Shown in pieces: positions 42,048 through 49,304 of a stretch of 52,683 bases of DNA. The stretch's first letter is position 1; the number at the start of each line of letters is the position of its first letter. The translations under genes and the position numbers were made by a program. The stretch lies in the IMG/VR virus record IMGVR_UViG_3300030329_005293, positions 1 to 52,683 of that record; one strand, given 5' to 3'. The notes under the pieces were generated by a model. It ran no database searches. It saw nothing but the letters and a program-made list of their open reading frames with translations, and was not told where the DNA came from. The DNA is from a virus.

Positions 42048-42532
42048 GTGCTTGTCCTCAAAACCTCTCAAAATGCCCCGTGTTCTATTTTGATGGGGTG
42101 CAGCCTTGTCGATATACATAACTTGCCTACAAAATGGATTCTAAAGCCTTTCAGGGGGATGCAATCGCTATATTTGATCATTGCCTATAGTGTACAGAGC
42201 AGAGCCAGCAAAATAGGCTATCGATCCACATGATGAGAGAGAGGCAGCGCCAAACCATCAAGCAAATTTGGCCACTCCTCAAAATCCTGTTTTCCAGACA
42301 TGCCCAGTTTGGCGGGCTTTTCCTTGGAAAAGTCTTGACACGATAACAATCGATTGGCCTCTCATGGCCTCCAAGGGCTTCGAGCCATCATCGAAAAGCG
42401 CCGACAGTGGGGGCGTTTTAGGCTGTAATCTCTCCTGAGGATTTTTACGTGTGCTCATGCCTCTAACCCTTGGGATGGATTCTGGGGCCTCTCAGGGCCC
42501 TAAAATTGGACAATCGATATCGGCGCAAAAAC

Positions 42533-42562
42533 TTGACACGTGCCAAGCCAGCAAACTATTTT
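42533..42562 (+). promoter_or_regulatory. Sigma-70-like promoter candidate
   Basis: TTGACA at 42533 and TATTTT at 42557 are separated by 18 bp. The -35 box is perfect and the -10 is 4 of 6. It would read into the ends of minus-strand genes, so its product would be a non-coding or antisense RNA. Confidence 0.35.
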
Positions 42563-42806
42563 CAAATTTTCCCTTGACAAAATACAGATCCCTACAACGT
42601 GAATTTGGGTGGTCAATAGCGTAGCTCATGCGCTATCTAAGGTTTGTTTTTGGGTGGTCTCTCCTCTGTTCTCTGTTCTCTCTCTCTGCACTGTCAAGAC
42701 CTGATGATAGAATTTACCTTAGAGGTAGTTTCGAGCTCGAGTCTTGACGAGCTCTGCCCAAGGAATCCGCGACCAGATGACGCCTCCGGCGTCATAGATC
42801 GATGGT

Positions 42807-42836
42807 GGCTCCGGCTGGCTCCGGTTGGCTCCGGTT
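42807..42836. repeat. 10-bp GC-rich tandem repeat, left flank of modification cassette
   Basis: Three copies of GGCTCCGG(C/T)T in tandem, preceded by the hairpin TGACGCC-TCC-GGCGTCA (42778-42794). The same unit is repeated at 45431-45470 in the same orientation, on the other side of the minus-strand cassette 42906-45229. Confidence 0.8.
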
Positions 42837-42847
42837 ACCCCCAACGC

Positions 42848-42880
42848 AAAACCCCCCCCCAGCCGTAGCCGAGGAGGGGT
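42848..42880 (-). terminator. Possible terminator of the modification cassette
   Basis: On the minus strand CCCCTCC (42873-42879) can pair with a G run (42852-42860) around a 12-base loop, followed by TTTT. It lies 26 bp beyond the stop of the last cassette gene. The stem is short and the T-tract brief. Confidence 0.4.
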
Positions 42881-42905
42881 ATGGGATCAGGAGATACTAG
42901 GCTAT

Positions 42906-43262
42906 TTAGAATTCTGTGAATCCGAAATCGTCTATACGAAATTTTTGTCCGGATGCCAGACGGATAACGTCGCCGATGCTGGTGGAACGGGCATCCGAGC
43001 CCCCCCAAACCCCACGATTATTCGTCCAATGGGATTCGATCGAATTGGTCATCTGGAAACAAGAATCTAACATGCCATATATACAGGTTGCAATTGCGTT
43101 TTGTTTCACGTCCTCGTATTCCAATACAGCGACAAGTTCATAATTATCAGGTAGAAAATCGGGAATAACTGTGCCTGCCGAACGAGCAAAGGCGTTTTTC
43201 GCGTCAGTTTTCATATGCCAAATTTGAATCAGGTCAAGGTCGATGATGTGGTCATTTTTCAT
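42906..43262 (-). CDS. Small conserved-type phage protein, unknown
   Basis: 118 aa; AGGA 7 bases before ATG 43262. N-terminal part is mixed, with I-Q-I-W-H-M-K and Y-E-L-V-A-V-L-E-Y; the last 30 residues read R-S-T-S-I-G-D-V-I-R-L-A-S-G-Q-K-F-R-I-D-D-F-G-F, a pattern (S-x-G-D-V-I...G-F) I recognise from small phage proteins of unknown role. It is the last gene of the minus-strand cassette. Confidence 0.6.
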   Translation of the reverse strand: MKNDHIIDLDLIQIWHMKTDAKNAFARSAGTVIPDFLPDNYELVAVLEYEDVKQNAIATCIYGMLDSCFQMTNSIESHWTNNRGVWGGSDARSTSIGDVIRLASGQKFRIDDFGFTEF

Positions 43263-43271
43263 GGTTTTATC

Positions 43272-44213
43272 CTATTGTGTTGTGGTTGTGGTTGTGGTTA
43301 TTTCTTGGAGGGCTTGGAGCGAGGCTTTGATGAACTCCGCCGCGACTTGGGGAACAATTGCATTGCCGCAACCCCGCAGGATAGCCACTCTTCCACCGGA
43401 TAGCCCATGAGCCAGAGGGTAAAGGCTGGATTGAGTCGGTATCCGGCGGCGCTTGCCATCTCTGCACTCATGCCATCGGGTATCGGCCCAAGGTGCTGTG
43501 GCCCCTGCTGGCGTTGGTTGTGGGCGGGGTCGCCCACCGAGGGGTCGGCGGAATTGGCTCTGGGGCAGTGTGGTGTGGGCCATCCGGCCAGTTTGCTCTG
43601 CACCCCCAGAGGCATCCCTGCTCCGTTTCCGTTGCCATGCTTGGCTTTGAGTCGAGCCAGTCGGCGTAGGTGATTCTCCACCTTGCTGCCGTCGTTGATC
43701 ACTCCCGCATCTGGTGTAGCCCACCCACCAAAGACGCTGGCGGATCTGCGGTGCGCCGACGCTCGCAGCGCACATATCTGCCGCTGCTCCGATATATCCC
43801 ATCGTTTCCATTTCATCGAGTACTCCGGCGAGCCAAGACCTTCCAGATTTGCTTGCAACCTGCTCTCCAAACACCGTTGCAGGTTTACACTGCTCAATGA
43901 GTCGAGCCCAGACGGGCCAGAGGTGTCGCTCATCGTCGGTGCCTCTCCGTTTGCCTGCGTTGGAGAATGGCTGGCAGGGGCATGAACCTGTCCATAGTGG
44001 GGTGTCTGGGCTGACTCCTGCGAGTTGCAGGGCGAGAGGCCATCCGCCGATACCGGCGAAGAAGTGGCATTGGGTGTAGCCTCTGAGGTCTGAGGCGGGA
44101 ACATCGGTAATTGAACGTACATCTATGTGTCCTTTTGGTATGTGGTTTTTGTTCATCAGTTCTCGCAGCCATGCGGCTGCTTTGGGGTCTTTTTCATTGT
44201 AGTAGTGTGTCAT
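43272..44213 (-). CDS. DNA cytosine-5 methyltransferase
   Basis: 313 aa. Cytosine-5 methylase motifs: F52-A-G-I-G-G (I, SAM binding), G-S-C-P-C80-Q-P-F-S (IV, catalytic Cys), G-E117-Q-V (VI, normally E-N-V), Q-I-R-Q-R160 (VIII) and G-N-A-I-V-P-Q-V (X, 283-290). The target domain between VIII and X is short and Arg/Gln/Gly-rich. A second open gene is completely nested in another frame, which may constrain that region. A GGGA site precedes ATG 44213. It presumably protects phage DNA against restriction. Confidence 0.88.
   Translation of the reverse strand: MTHYYNEKDPKAAAWLRELMNKNHIPKGHIDVRSITDVPASDLRGYTQCHFFAGIGGWPLALQLAGVSPDTPLWTGSCPCQPFSNAGKRRGTDDERHLWPVWARLIEQCKPATVFGEQVASKSGRSWLAGVLDEMETMGYIGAAADMCAASVGAPQIRQRLWWVGYTRCGSDQRRQQGGESPTPTGSTQSQAWQRKRSRDASGGAEQTGRMAHTTLPQSQFRRPLGGRPRPQPTPAGATAPWADTRWHECRDGKRRRIPTQSSLYPLAHGLSGGRVAILRGCGNAIVPQVAAEFIKASLQALQEITTTTTTTQ
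43298..44122 (-). CDS. Nested methylase-associated protein in alternative frame
   Basis: 274 aa entirely inside the cytosine methylase gene, one base displaced. It has its own site, AAGGA 7 bases before ATG 44122. The frame contains G-W-A-T-P-D-A and G-W-P-T-P motifs and ends with L-N-P-A-F-T-L-W-L-M-G-Y-P-V-E-E-W, a motif known from a separate group of phage proteins annotated as DNA methylase-like. Thus both frames read as recognisable phage protein families. The N-terminus M-Y-V-Q-L-P-M-F-P is also typical of that group. Function unknown, perhaps an accessory to modification. Confidence 0.6.
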   Translation of the reverse strand: MYVQLPMFPPQTSEATPNATSSPVSADGLSPCNSQESAQTPHYGQVHAPASHSPTQANGEAPTMSDTSGPSGLDSLSSVNLQRCLESRLQANLEGLGSPEYSMKWKRWDISEQRQICALRASAHRRSASVFGGWATPDAGVINDGSKVENHLRRLARLKAKHGNGNGAGMPLGVQSKLAGWPTPHCPRANSADPSVGDPAHNQRQQGPQHLGPIPDGMSAEMASAAGYRLNPAFTLWLMGYPVEEWLSCGVAAMQLFPKSRRSSSKPRSKPSKK

Positions 44214-44216
44214 GAT

Positions 44217-44648
44217 CTATCCCAACAATTCTTGGATGATTTTGATGGCCTCTGGGCCGTGGCCCCCAACATTCCATCGTCGGATTGTGTCGAGTGGCTG
44301 GCCATCCTCACCCCACGAGGGGCCGTTCTTCCAATTATAGATGGTGCAGATGGCACCATCGATATCGATTGTCCAGTGGGCATCGATTTTGTGTGAGTAC
44401 TCGCAAGGGTCTGGCTCACCCAGAACGGCGATCAACTGGTCATAGGTGGCCGTCAGGCTCCCTTGGCCATGCGTACCGTCGATGCTGTGGCCAGCATTTA
44501 TGCTCACAATTCGCCAGTCAAAATTGGCGAAGTCAACGGCGTTTTCGATGACAATTGCCTCTGCATATGTGCTATCTGTGGTTGTGGCGTGGGTATGCCA
44601 TCCACCCTCAAAAGGGGCCGTTTCTCGGTATTGTAGTAGAATTTTCAT
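44217..44648 (-). CDS. Small acidic phage protein, unknown
   Basis: 143 aa; AAGGA 7 bases before ATG 44648. Contains T-A-T-Y-D-Q-L-I-A-V-L-G-E-P, W-T-I-D-I-D-G-A-I-C-T-I-Y-N-W-K and a final W-N-V-G-G-H-G-P-E-A-I-K, a layout I associate with a widespread phage hypothetical family. No catalytic residues assigned. It sits between the Mom-like and methylase genes in the modification cassette. Confidence 0.6.
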   Translation of the reverse strand: MKILLQYRETAPFEGGWHTHATTTDSTYAEAIVIENAVDFANFDWRIVSINAGHSIDGTHGQGSLTATYDQLIAVLGEPDPCEYSHKIDAHWTIDIDGAICTIYNWKNGPSWGEDGQPLDTIRRWNVGGHGPEAIKIIQELLG

Positions 44649-44662
44649 GTGTGTGTCCTTGG

Positions 44663-45229
44663 TTATAGGTGTATGATGAATTTGTGCTTGGCAAATGGGC
44701 CAATGCGGTTGTATAGGCGGTCCATTTCGGAAGCCCGTTTTTTCTTACCATCGCAGTAGGCAGATACCAGTTTGCCGGTATCATCTACCCACATGTAGGA
44801 TGCCTTGGTTTTCCCGCAGTACTCCCAGTTGGTGGCTCTGTAGATAGCACCGGTGTGCTGCTGATAATCGTCAGCAAATGTCATGAGCAGTTTGATGTGT
44901 GGGTAGTTTTTCTTGATGTGTCGGATGCTCCAGCCAATCAGATAGGATGCCCCATTGGTGGGCACGTCAGGATGGATGGCCAGACGGGAGAGGGTGAGAA
45001 CCTCTCGTGGCCCCATGTTGTGTTTCCTGACTGCCAGTAGTGGTGCGGGCATCCATAGAGATGCCCCCATAATGTCGTCGTTCCAGAGAGAGCCTGCCCG
45101 ATAGAGAGCAGTTCTCACCACTGATGTGTTGCTCGTGCCCCGAGCATAGTGGTGCTGCCTGATAAATGCGGCAGCATCGCGGTGGGGAACGGTGCAAACC
45201 GTCCAGTCGCGTTTTCTGAATTTGTCCAT
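44663..45229 (-). CDS. Mom-like DNA-modifying acyltransferase
   Basis: 188 aa; GGAG 5 bases before ATG 45229. It resembles the phage Mom family, GNAT-fold proteins that add a carbamoylmethyl group to adenine: L-T-L-S-R-L-A-I (78-85), G-W-S-I-R, and F-A-D-D-Y...H-T-G-A-I-Y-R-A-T-N-W (118-135). First gene of the minus-strand cassette with a cytosine methylase, so hypermodification of phage DNA against restriction is likely. A generic GNAT acetyltransferase is the alternative. Confidence 0.7.
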   Translation of the reverse strand: MDKFRKRDWTVCTVPHRDAAAFIRQHHYARGTSNTSVVRTALYRAGSLWNDDIMGASLWMPAPLLAVRKHNMGPREVLTLSRLAIHPDVPTNGASYLIGWSIRHIKKNYPHIKLLMTFADDYQQHTGAIYRATNWEYCGKTKASYMWVDDTGKLVSAYCDGKKKRASEMDRLYNRIGPFAKHKFIIHL

Positions 45230-45531
45230 GTGTACTCCATTTTTGGTGTGGGCTCATCCAATAACGCACCCCTCTATATATGCCAAGTTTTTTTCGCAAA
45301 ATAATTGTCGCTATGTTTGCGCTGCTATCGGCATCATATGCCAATCCGATGGGGTTTGCTCAAAAAATAATCGCAAAACGAGCTTGCAACATGGCAGCTC
45401 CGGGAGTATGCTGTTGGGGTAGGCCACTCTGGCTCCGGCTGGCTCCGGCTGGCTCCGGCTGGCTCCGGCTGGTTCGGCTCCGGCGGCTCCGGCGGCTCTG
45501 CACCACACACACACATATATATAGGACACAC
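45230..45531. other. Divergent intergenic region with GC repeats
   Basis: 302 bp between the minus-strand cassette and the plus-strand operon, so it should hold both promoters; TATATA steps at about 45274 and 45516 are candidates. It contains the 10-bp repeats at 45431-45470 and a segment (45320-45355) resembling 39537-39576. A frame open from 45280 begins like a signal peptide (F-F-R-K-I-I-V-A-M-F-A-L-L-S-A-S-Y-A), but it has no ribosome site and runs through the repeats. Confidence 0.5.
45431..45470. repeat. 10-bp GC-rich tandem repeat, right flank of modification cassette
   Basis: Four exact tandem copies of GGCTCCGGCT, then degenerate copies to about 45500. Same unit and orientation as 42807-42836. 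Located just before the ribosome site of the plus-strand operon. Confidence 0.9.
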
Positions 45532-45996
45532 ATGACTAAAACTAAAACACACTATCTGTGCTTGAATTGCATCAGTTGGTGGACAAAACGAACTGGCTGT
45601 AAATGCAGTCCAGTTCTCCCCAAGAAACCCAAGCCCCCCCGTGGCCCCCGATACGAGTGGGAGATCCAAGTCTCCACTGGTTTTGGTTCGATTTATTACT
45701 ATGACATGTCGCAGCCTGATTGTGCTGAACGCGCAATCTCCGATCTTGTTGATGCTTTGGAACAGCATCAACAAGATACCGAAAACGCAGACCACCTCCC
45801 GTGGTTTGAGATTGTTCGTTTTGATCTGCGTCCAAAGGATTACGGTCAGGATCGAGATGAGTTTGATTACCCATTCGAGTTGCCAGCTAAGCGTATGCAA
45901 AAACACGCTCAAAAACTAAATGACTGGCGATTTGCCAATTCCTCGGCGTTTGACAAACTCCACGACAAATTCTACCCCGAAGGAGAAGGGCAATGA
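45532..45996 (+). CDS. Small zinc-knuckle protein, unknown
   Basis: 154 aa from ATG 45532 (AGGA 5 bases upstream). N-terminal Cys set C10-x-x-C13...C22-x-C24 suggests a metal knuckle, followed by a Pro/Lys linker and an acidic alpha/beta domain (S-D-L-V-D-A-L-E-Q-H-Q-Q-D). Its stop overlaps the next methylase start as ATGA, so the two are coupled. No family recognised. Confidence 0.55.
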   Translation: MTKTKTHYLCLNCISWWTKRTGCKCSPVLPKKPKPPRGPRYEWEIQVSTGFGSIYYYDMSQPDCAERAISDLVDALEQHQQDTENADHLPWFEIVRFDLRPKDYGQDRDEFDYPFELPAKRMQKHAQKLNDWRFANSSAFDKLHDKFYPEGEGQ

Positions 45997-46550
45997 TCAT
46001 CACTAGAAGTTGGGCCATGTCCAACAAAGAAACATTTCGGATCAAGCCCATCAACGAGGTGATCCAACGCTACCTCAATGGTGGCGTGTGGGTTGACCCG
46101 TTTGTTCGGGCTTCGGTTTTCAAGGACCAAATGACCTTCACCAATGACCTGAACCCTGACTTTGAAGCGACTCACCATATGGATGCGCTGGAGTTCTTGA
46201 AAGCTCTCAGTGACTCCTCTGTAGATGGGGTTCTATTTGACCCTCCCTACAGCCCCAGACAGATTACTGAGTGCTACCAAGGGGTTGGTCGGAAGACAGT
46301 TTTCGCTGACACCAACGCCAGTTTTTGGTCCAATCTCAAAAAAGAGATCAGTCGGATTCTAAAACCCGGTGGCGTGTGCATCACATGCTGCTGGAACAGC
46401 GGGGGCATTGGAAAAAAATATCAATTTGAAATTGAAGAGGTTCTGATTGTACCCCACGGATCGTGGAAACACGACACCATCTGCACCGTAGACAGAAAAC
46501 AACCCACACTACCCACACTATTTAACTACAAGGACACTACCAATGAGTAA
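45993..46550 (+). CDS. DNA methyltransferase with DPPY motif
   Basis: 185 aa, ATGA overlap. Phage amino-methylase signature: V-D-P-F-V-R-A at 34-40 (SAM region), N-D-L-N-P-D (51-56), G-V-L-F-D83-P-P-Y86-S-P-R (catalytic), and I-S-R-I-L-K-P-G-G-V-C-I-T-C-C-W. D-P-P-Y indicates N6-adenine or N4-cytosine methylation. It is the third DNA methylase of the genome and differs from the N-P-P-Y enzyme at 37907. No recognisable target-recognition domain, so specificity is unknown. Confidence 0.8.
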   Translation: MIITRSWAMSNKETFRIKPINEVIQRYLNGGVWVDPFVRASVFKDQMTFTNDLNPDFEATHHMDALEFLKALSDSSVDGVLFDPPYSPRQITECYQGVGRKTVFADTNASFWSNLKKEISRILKPGGVCITCCWNSGGIGKKYQFEIEEVLIVPHGSWKHDTICTVDRKQPTLPTLFNYKDTTNE

Positions 46551-47349
46551 AACCACACTACCCACACATAAGCAAGCCATTCTGGATGCTTTCGATTTCG
46601 TGGGCCTGTTCCACGAGTACATTCAGGCCCACGGGAATATCTGGAACCGAGTGGAATTCCATGTAGAGGATGGAGAGGTAACTCTCTACGCTCTCGGCTC
46701 CAACGAATCTCTTGCAGGTGATGGCTCCACCTGCTTTTACGAAGAGCAACTGGCAGAGGACGATAGCTGGCTTTGGGCTGACTGGGCTGCCTGCACTGAT
46801 GATGATGAGTACATCATTGAAAACCCCGAGGGCGTTGGTGACGTAACCATATCAGAGACTGCTCTGCGTCGCCTCTGCCTCGACAACACCGACTGGTACG
46901 AGAGTACCTACTATCACTGGGTTGATCAGCTAGAGAAGTGGCTGCTGGGAGCAGACATCAAATCCACTGCTCAGAAAATTGCTGCTCAGTTTGGCGATGA
47001 CGGCCAAATTTTTGAGGATGACAACGGCCAGACATTGCATGATGTCTGCTCGGAGCATGGCAGCACCTATGTCCAGCACATGCCGTACCGAGTGCTGGAC
47101 AAGGACGGTGATCCTGCTGGACATGTGGATGGAACCTTTGACGAATACTACGAATTTGACGACGGCTCCTATATCGCTGTCAGTGGTGGAGGATGGGACC
47201 TGAGCGACGATAATGGAGGCTCTTGGACCGATAGCGGATTCTCATGTTTTCCCATCGATGAAGATGACCCCACCCCCGACTACGATTACGAGGAGCGCTG
47301 TGAACGACAGGTATCGAGATTCCTCTTCTGGGGATCTGACGACAACTAA
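46543..47349 (+). CDS. Highly acidic protein, unknown (DNA-mimic candidate)
   Basis: 268 aa; AAGGA 8 bases before ATG 46543, overlapping the methylase by 8 bp. Very rich in Asp and Glu throughout, with clusters such as E-D-D-N-G, D-E-D-D-P and Y-D-Y-E-E, and many Tyr/Trp. Few Lys or Arg. Such composition is found in DNA-mimic anti-restriction proteins, and it follows a methylase, but many acidic phage proteins have other roles. No family recognised. Confidence 0.6.
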   Translation: MSKTTLPTHKQAILDAFDFVGLFHEYIQAHGNIWNRVEFHVEDGEVTLYALGSNESLAGDGSTCFYEEQLAEDDSWLWADWAACTDDDEYIIENPEGVGDVTISETALRRLCLDNTDWYESTYYHWVDQLEKWLLGADIKSTAQKIAAQFGDDGQIFEDDNGQTLHDVCSEHGSTYVQHMPYRVLDKDGDPAGHVDGTFDEYYEFDDGSYIAVSGGGWDLSDDNGGSWTDSGFSCFPIDEDDPTPDYDYEERCERQVSRFLFWGSDDN

Positions 47350-47408
47350 CCTAAACAACCGACAGAGCAGCGGTGGTCTGCTCATTTCACACACACATGG
47401 AGCACACA

Positions 47409-47726
47409 ATGAACCCATACAACTACATCAACAACATCGTCAAAAAGGCGATGGCTACCACCAACGCAGATATTGTCGAACAATGCCTGCGTAATTTGCG
47501 CTCGTGCTACGGGCACTATGATGAGCGCACATCAGCAAAGTTAGAGTCTCATCTCGACAATGCCTATGATGCCGTTTTTAAGCATCTTCTCGGTCTTGCA
47601 CTAACCAGACAAGCGAACCCCCACAAAAAGATTGATCTACCTACCGAGGACATCAAGGCTATCACGTTTTTTGATGGCAATGGTAACGAAGTACCACAGG
47701 AGAATACAGGAGAATACAATGAGTAA
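47409..47726 (+). CDS. Unknown small protein
   Basis: 105 aa from ATG 47409 (GGAG 6 bases upstream). Helical, with Y-I-N-N-I-V-K-K-A-M-A-T-T and R-T-S-A-K-L-E-S-H-L-D-N-A-Y-D-A-V-F-K. Acidic tail. Overlaps the next gene by 8 bp. No family recognised. Confidence 0.5.
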   Translation: MNPYNYINNIVKKAMATTNADIVEQCLRNLRSCYGHYDERTSAKLESHLDNAYDAVFKHLLGLALTRQANPHKKIDLPTEDIKAITFFDGNGNEVPQENTGEYNE

Positions 47727-48099
47727 CCTAACCAAACAAGCGAACCTACTGGTGGGGCTTGGGCAGATCCAGCCCATCCCCCTAACCGTCTGCAACCCCC
47801 ACGAAGCTGCTACCATGGCTGCTGCGCTGGAGTTTGTGATGCAACAACATGGCATTGATTCTGAGGTGATCGAGGCCTATCTGGGCCATACGATGTTCGA
47901 GCACATCAAAGACTTGTTCCTCCCCCACGGGGGGACGTGTTCTAGTTGTCCCTTGGCTGCTGATGGTGGAGACAAACTACTGGAGGGAGCTCTGCGGAAG
48001 TGCAGAACAAAACTCTTCCCACCTTGTGCCCTCGAAGCAGACCATCTCGATGCTCAGGTGATGAGCCTATACTTCAAACTACTACGGAGCGAATCATGA
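47719..48099 (+). CDS. Unknown Cys-containing small protein
   Basis: 126 aa from ATG 47719 (GGAG 6 bases upstream). Mostly helical, with a C-S-S-C pair in the middle and two more Cys in K-C-R-T-K-L-F-P-P-C, so a four-Cys metal site is possible. Ends in ATGA overlap with the next gene. Function unknown. Confidence 0.55.
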   Translation: MSNLTKQANLLVGLGQIQPIPLTVCNPHEAATMAAALEFVMQQHGIDSEVIEAYLGHTMFEHIKDLFLPHGGTCSSCPLAADGGDKLLEGALRKCRTKLFPPCALEADHLDAQVMSLYFKLLRSES

Positions 48100-48341
48100 A
48101 CATTCAAAAAGGATATTGGGAGTATGACAGTACTCCTTTCACAAACAATTTCGGTTGGTATTTTTATCTTCATACAGGCGGATACTTCTACCTGTCGGAA
48201 ATGCAATATGTTGGCACCCATGAGAAAGGTGGGGAGGTCATCGGTATAGAGGTTAAGTACCCAGACTACAATCCAGTCATCCTCCCTCCCTTGCCCCAGG
48301 GAGTCGACCTGACCAATGCCCTAAAAGGAGGTGAGGTATGA
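48096..48341 (+). CDS. Unknown small aromatic protein
   Basis: 81 aa from ATG 48096 (ATGA overlap, GGAG upstream). Tyr/Phe/Gly-rich beta sequence (F-G-W-Y-F-Y-L-H-T-G-G-Y-F-Y-L), with a Pro-rich C-terminal half. Ends in ATGA overlap with the next gene. No family recognised. Confidence 0.5.
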   Translation: MNIQKGYWEYDSTPFTNNFGWYFYLHTGGYFYLSEMQYVGTHEKGGEVIGIEVKYPDYNPVILPPLPQGVDLTNALKGGEV

Positions 48342-48958
48342 TTGACAAAGAAATGCTTAGAGCGTTGGTCTCTAACCACCTAAAACTTGAACACCTGTAT
48401 CTTGCGACCAGATTCAAGGGGAACAGCAAAAAACTGGTCAGAAAACAATGGTCAGTGATGCAGGTTCGCACCAGACAATATTACTATGACGTGATGGTCT
48501 GGACCCGAGCGGAGGTTTATCTGCGCGAGAAGCGCCCAGATTGCGACCACCGTGTTTTTGTGACCGTGTATGGAGAGATCATCCCCAAGCCCGTCACTGG
48601 GCGTACAGTCAAGCAGAAAAGCCTAACATCGATGCGCGTCTACATTGGGTTGGCCAAATACATCCATGACCTGTGGGTGCGTGTCCCCATGATCCTCAAT
48701 GTTCGTCCCAAAGTCGTCCAAAAGGCAGCTTTGTCAGAGTATGCCTACAAGTGGTCTCTGCGCCAAGCCAAAGGGGACTACGGTATCTACGCTCACAAGT
48801 TGTACGACCATGACCGCACGTACAACGGTTGGGTGATCTGCTACAGCGATGGGACCCAAATCACACAGACTCCATGCCAACACGAATGGGAAGCATGGAG
48901 CCACGCCTATCAATCCATGATCCATGGGATTGTCGAACCGTTGATGCTTGACGGCTAA
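48338..48958 (+). CDS. Unknown basic protein, last gene of the operon
   Basis: 206 aa; GGAGG before ATG 48338. Lys/Arg/Tyr-rich (R-T-R-Q-Y-Y-Y-D-V-M-V-W-T-R) with a C-terminal domain containing several Trp and His. It could bind nucleic acid. No recognised family. A terminator follows at 49011. Confidence 0.55.
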   Translation: MIDKEMLRALVSNHLKLEHLYLATRFKGNSKKLVRKQWSVMQVRTRQYYYDVMVWTRAEVYLREKRPDCDHRVFVTVYGEIIPKPVTGRTVKQKSLTSMRVYIGLAKYIHDLWVRVPMILNVRPKVVQKAALSEYAYKWSLRQAKGDYGIYAHKLYDHDRTYNGWVICYSDGTQITQTPCQHEWEAWSHAYQSMIHGIVEPLMLDG

Positions 48959-49010
48959 ACCAAACCCAGATATACTGCCGCATGGGTTTTTGTGTCCATG
49001 TGTGGTACCT

Positions 49011-49036
49011 CCCCTGTCCAACAGGGGGGGTTTTTT
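49011..49036 (+). terminator. Terminator of the 45.5-49.0-kb operon
   Basis: CCCCTGT pairs with ACAGGGG around a CCA loop, extra G residues follow, then six T. It also separates this operon from the convergent end of the late transcription unit. Confidence 0.8.
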
Positions 49037-49056
49037 GCTTTCTGGACCCCGCTGGT

Positions 49057-49296
49057 TCAGCGTTTTCTGCGCGAAGAAGCAGCCTTCTTACGGTTATAAG
49101 ACCGTGAGACCACCCTGAGATTGGACCTGCCATTGCTGCCACCTTTGGACATGGGAACCTTGTGGTCAACCTCTCTGGGGTCTCCGGGGGAAAGTCCCAT
49201 CATTTTCCTAGCCCTGCGTCTGGGGGACCGGCGATTCTTTTGAGCTTGTGTTCTCTCCCGATATTCCTTACGATAGTTCCGACTCTTCTTGGGCAT
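49057..49296 (-). CDS. HNH endonuclease
   Basis: 79 aa; AGGAGG lies 4 bases before ATG 49296 and only 1 base before ATG 49299. A basic N-terminus (K-K-S-R-N-Y-R-K-E-Y-R) precedes the HNH core E-V-D-H-K-V-P-M-S-K-G-G-S-N-G-R-S-N-L-R (43-62). Small HNH nucleases often work with terminase in packaging. It is the last gene of the late unit. It lacks the CxxC zinc pairs of longer HNH proteins. Confidence 0.8.
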   Translation of the reverse strand: MPKKSRNYRKEYRERTQAQKNRRSPRRRARKMMGLSPGDPREVDHKVPMSKGGSNGRSNLRVVSRSYNRKKAASSRRKR

Positions 49297-49304
49297 CATG
49301 CCTC

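Larger units (their letters stand above)
42048..42905. other. Non-coding region between operons
   Basis: 858 bp with no supported gene, between the terminator of the plus-strand operon and the end of the minus-strand modification cassette. It contains three TTGACA boxes (42335, 42533, 42573), two in the repeat CTTGACACG, small hairpins (ATAGCG/CGCTAT near 42617; TGACGCC/GGCGTCA at 42778-42794), the 10-bp GC repeats and a minus-strand terminator. An untranslated RNA is possible. Confidence 0.5.

Noticed and set aside
45280-45531. N-terminal extension of the zinc-knuckle gene with a signal-like peptide
   Set aside because: No ribosome site before 45280 and the frame passes through the 10-bp tandem repeats; ATG 45532 has a good AGGA site.
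47375-47393. GAGCAG/CTGCTC hairpin after the acidic protein gene
   Set aside because: Six pairs only and no T-tract; too weak to call a terminator.
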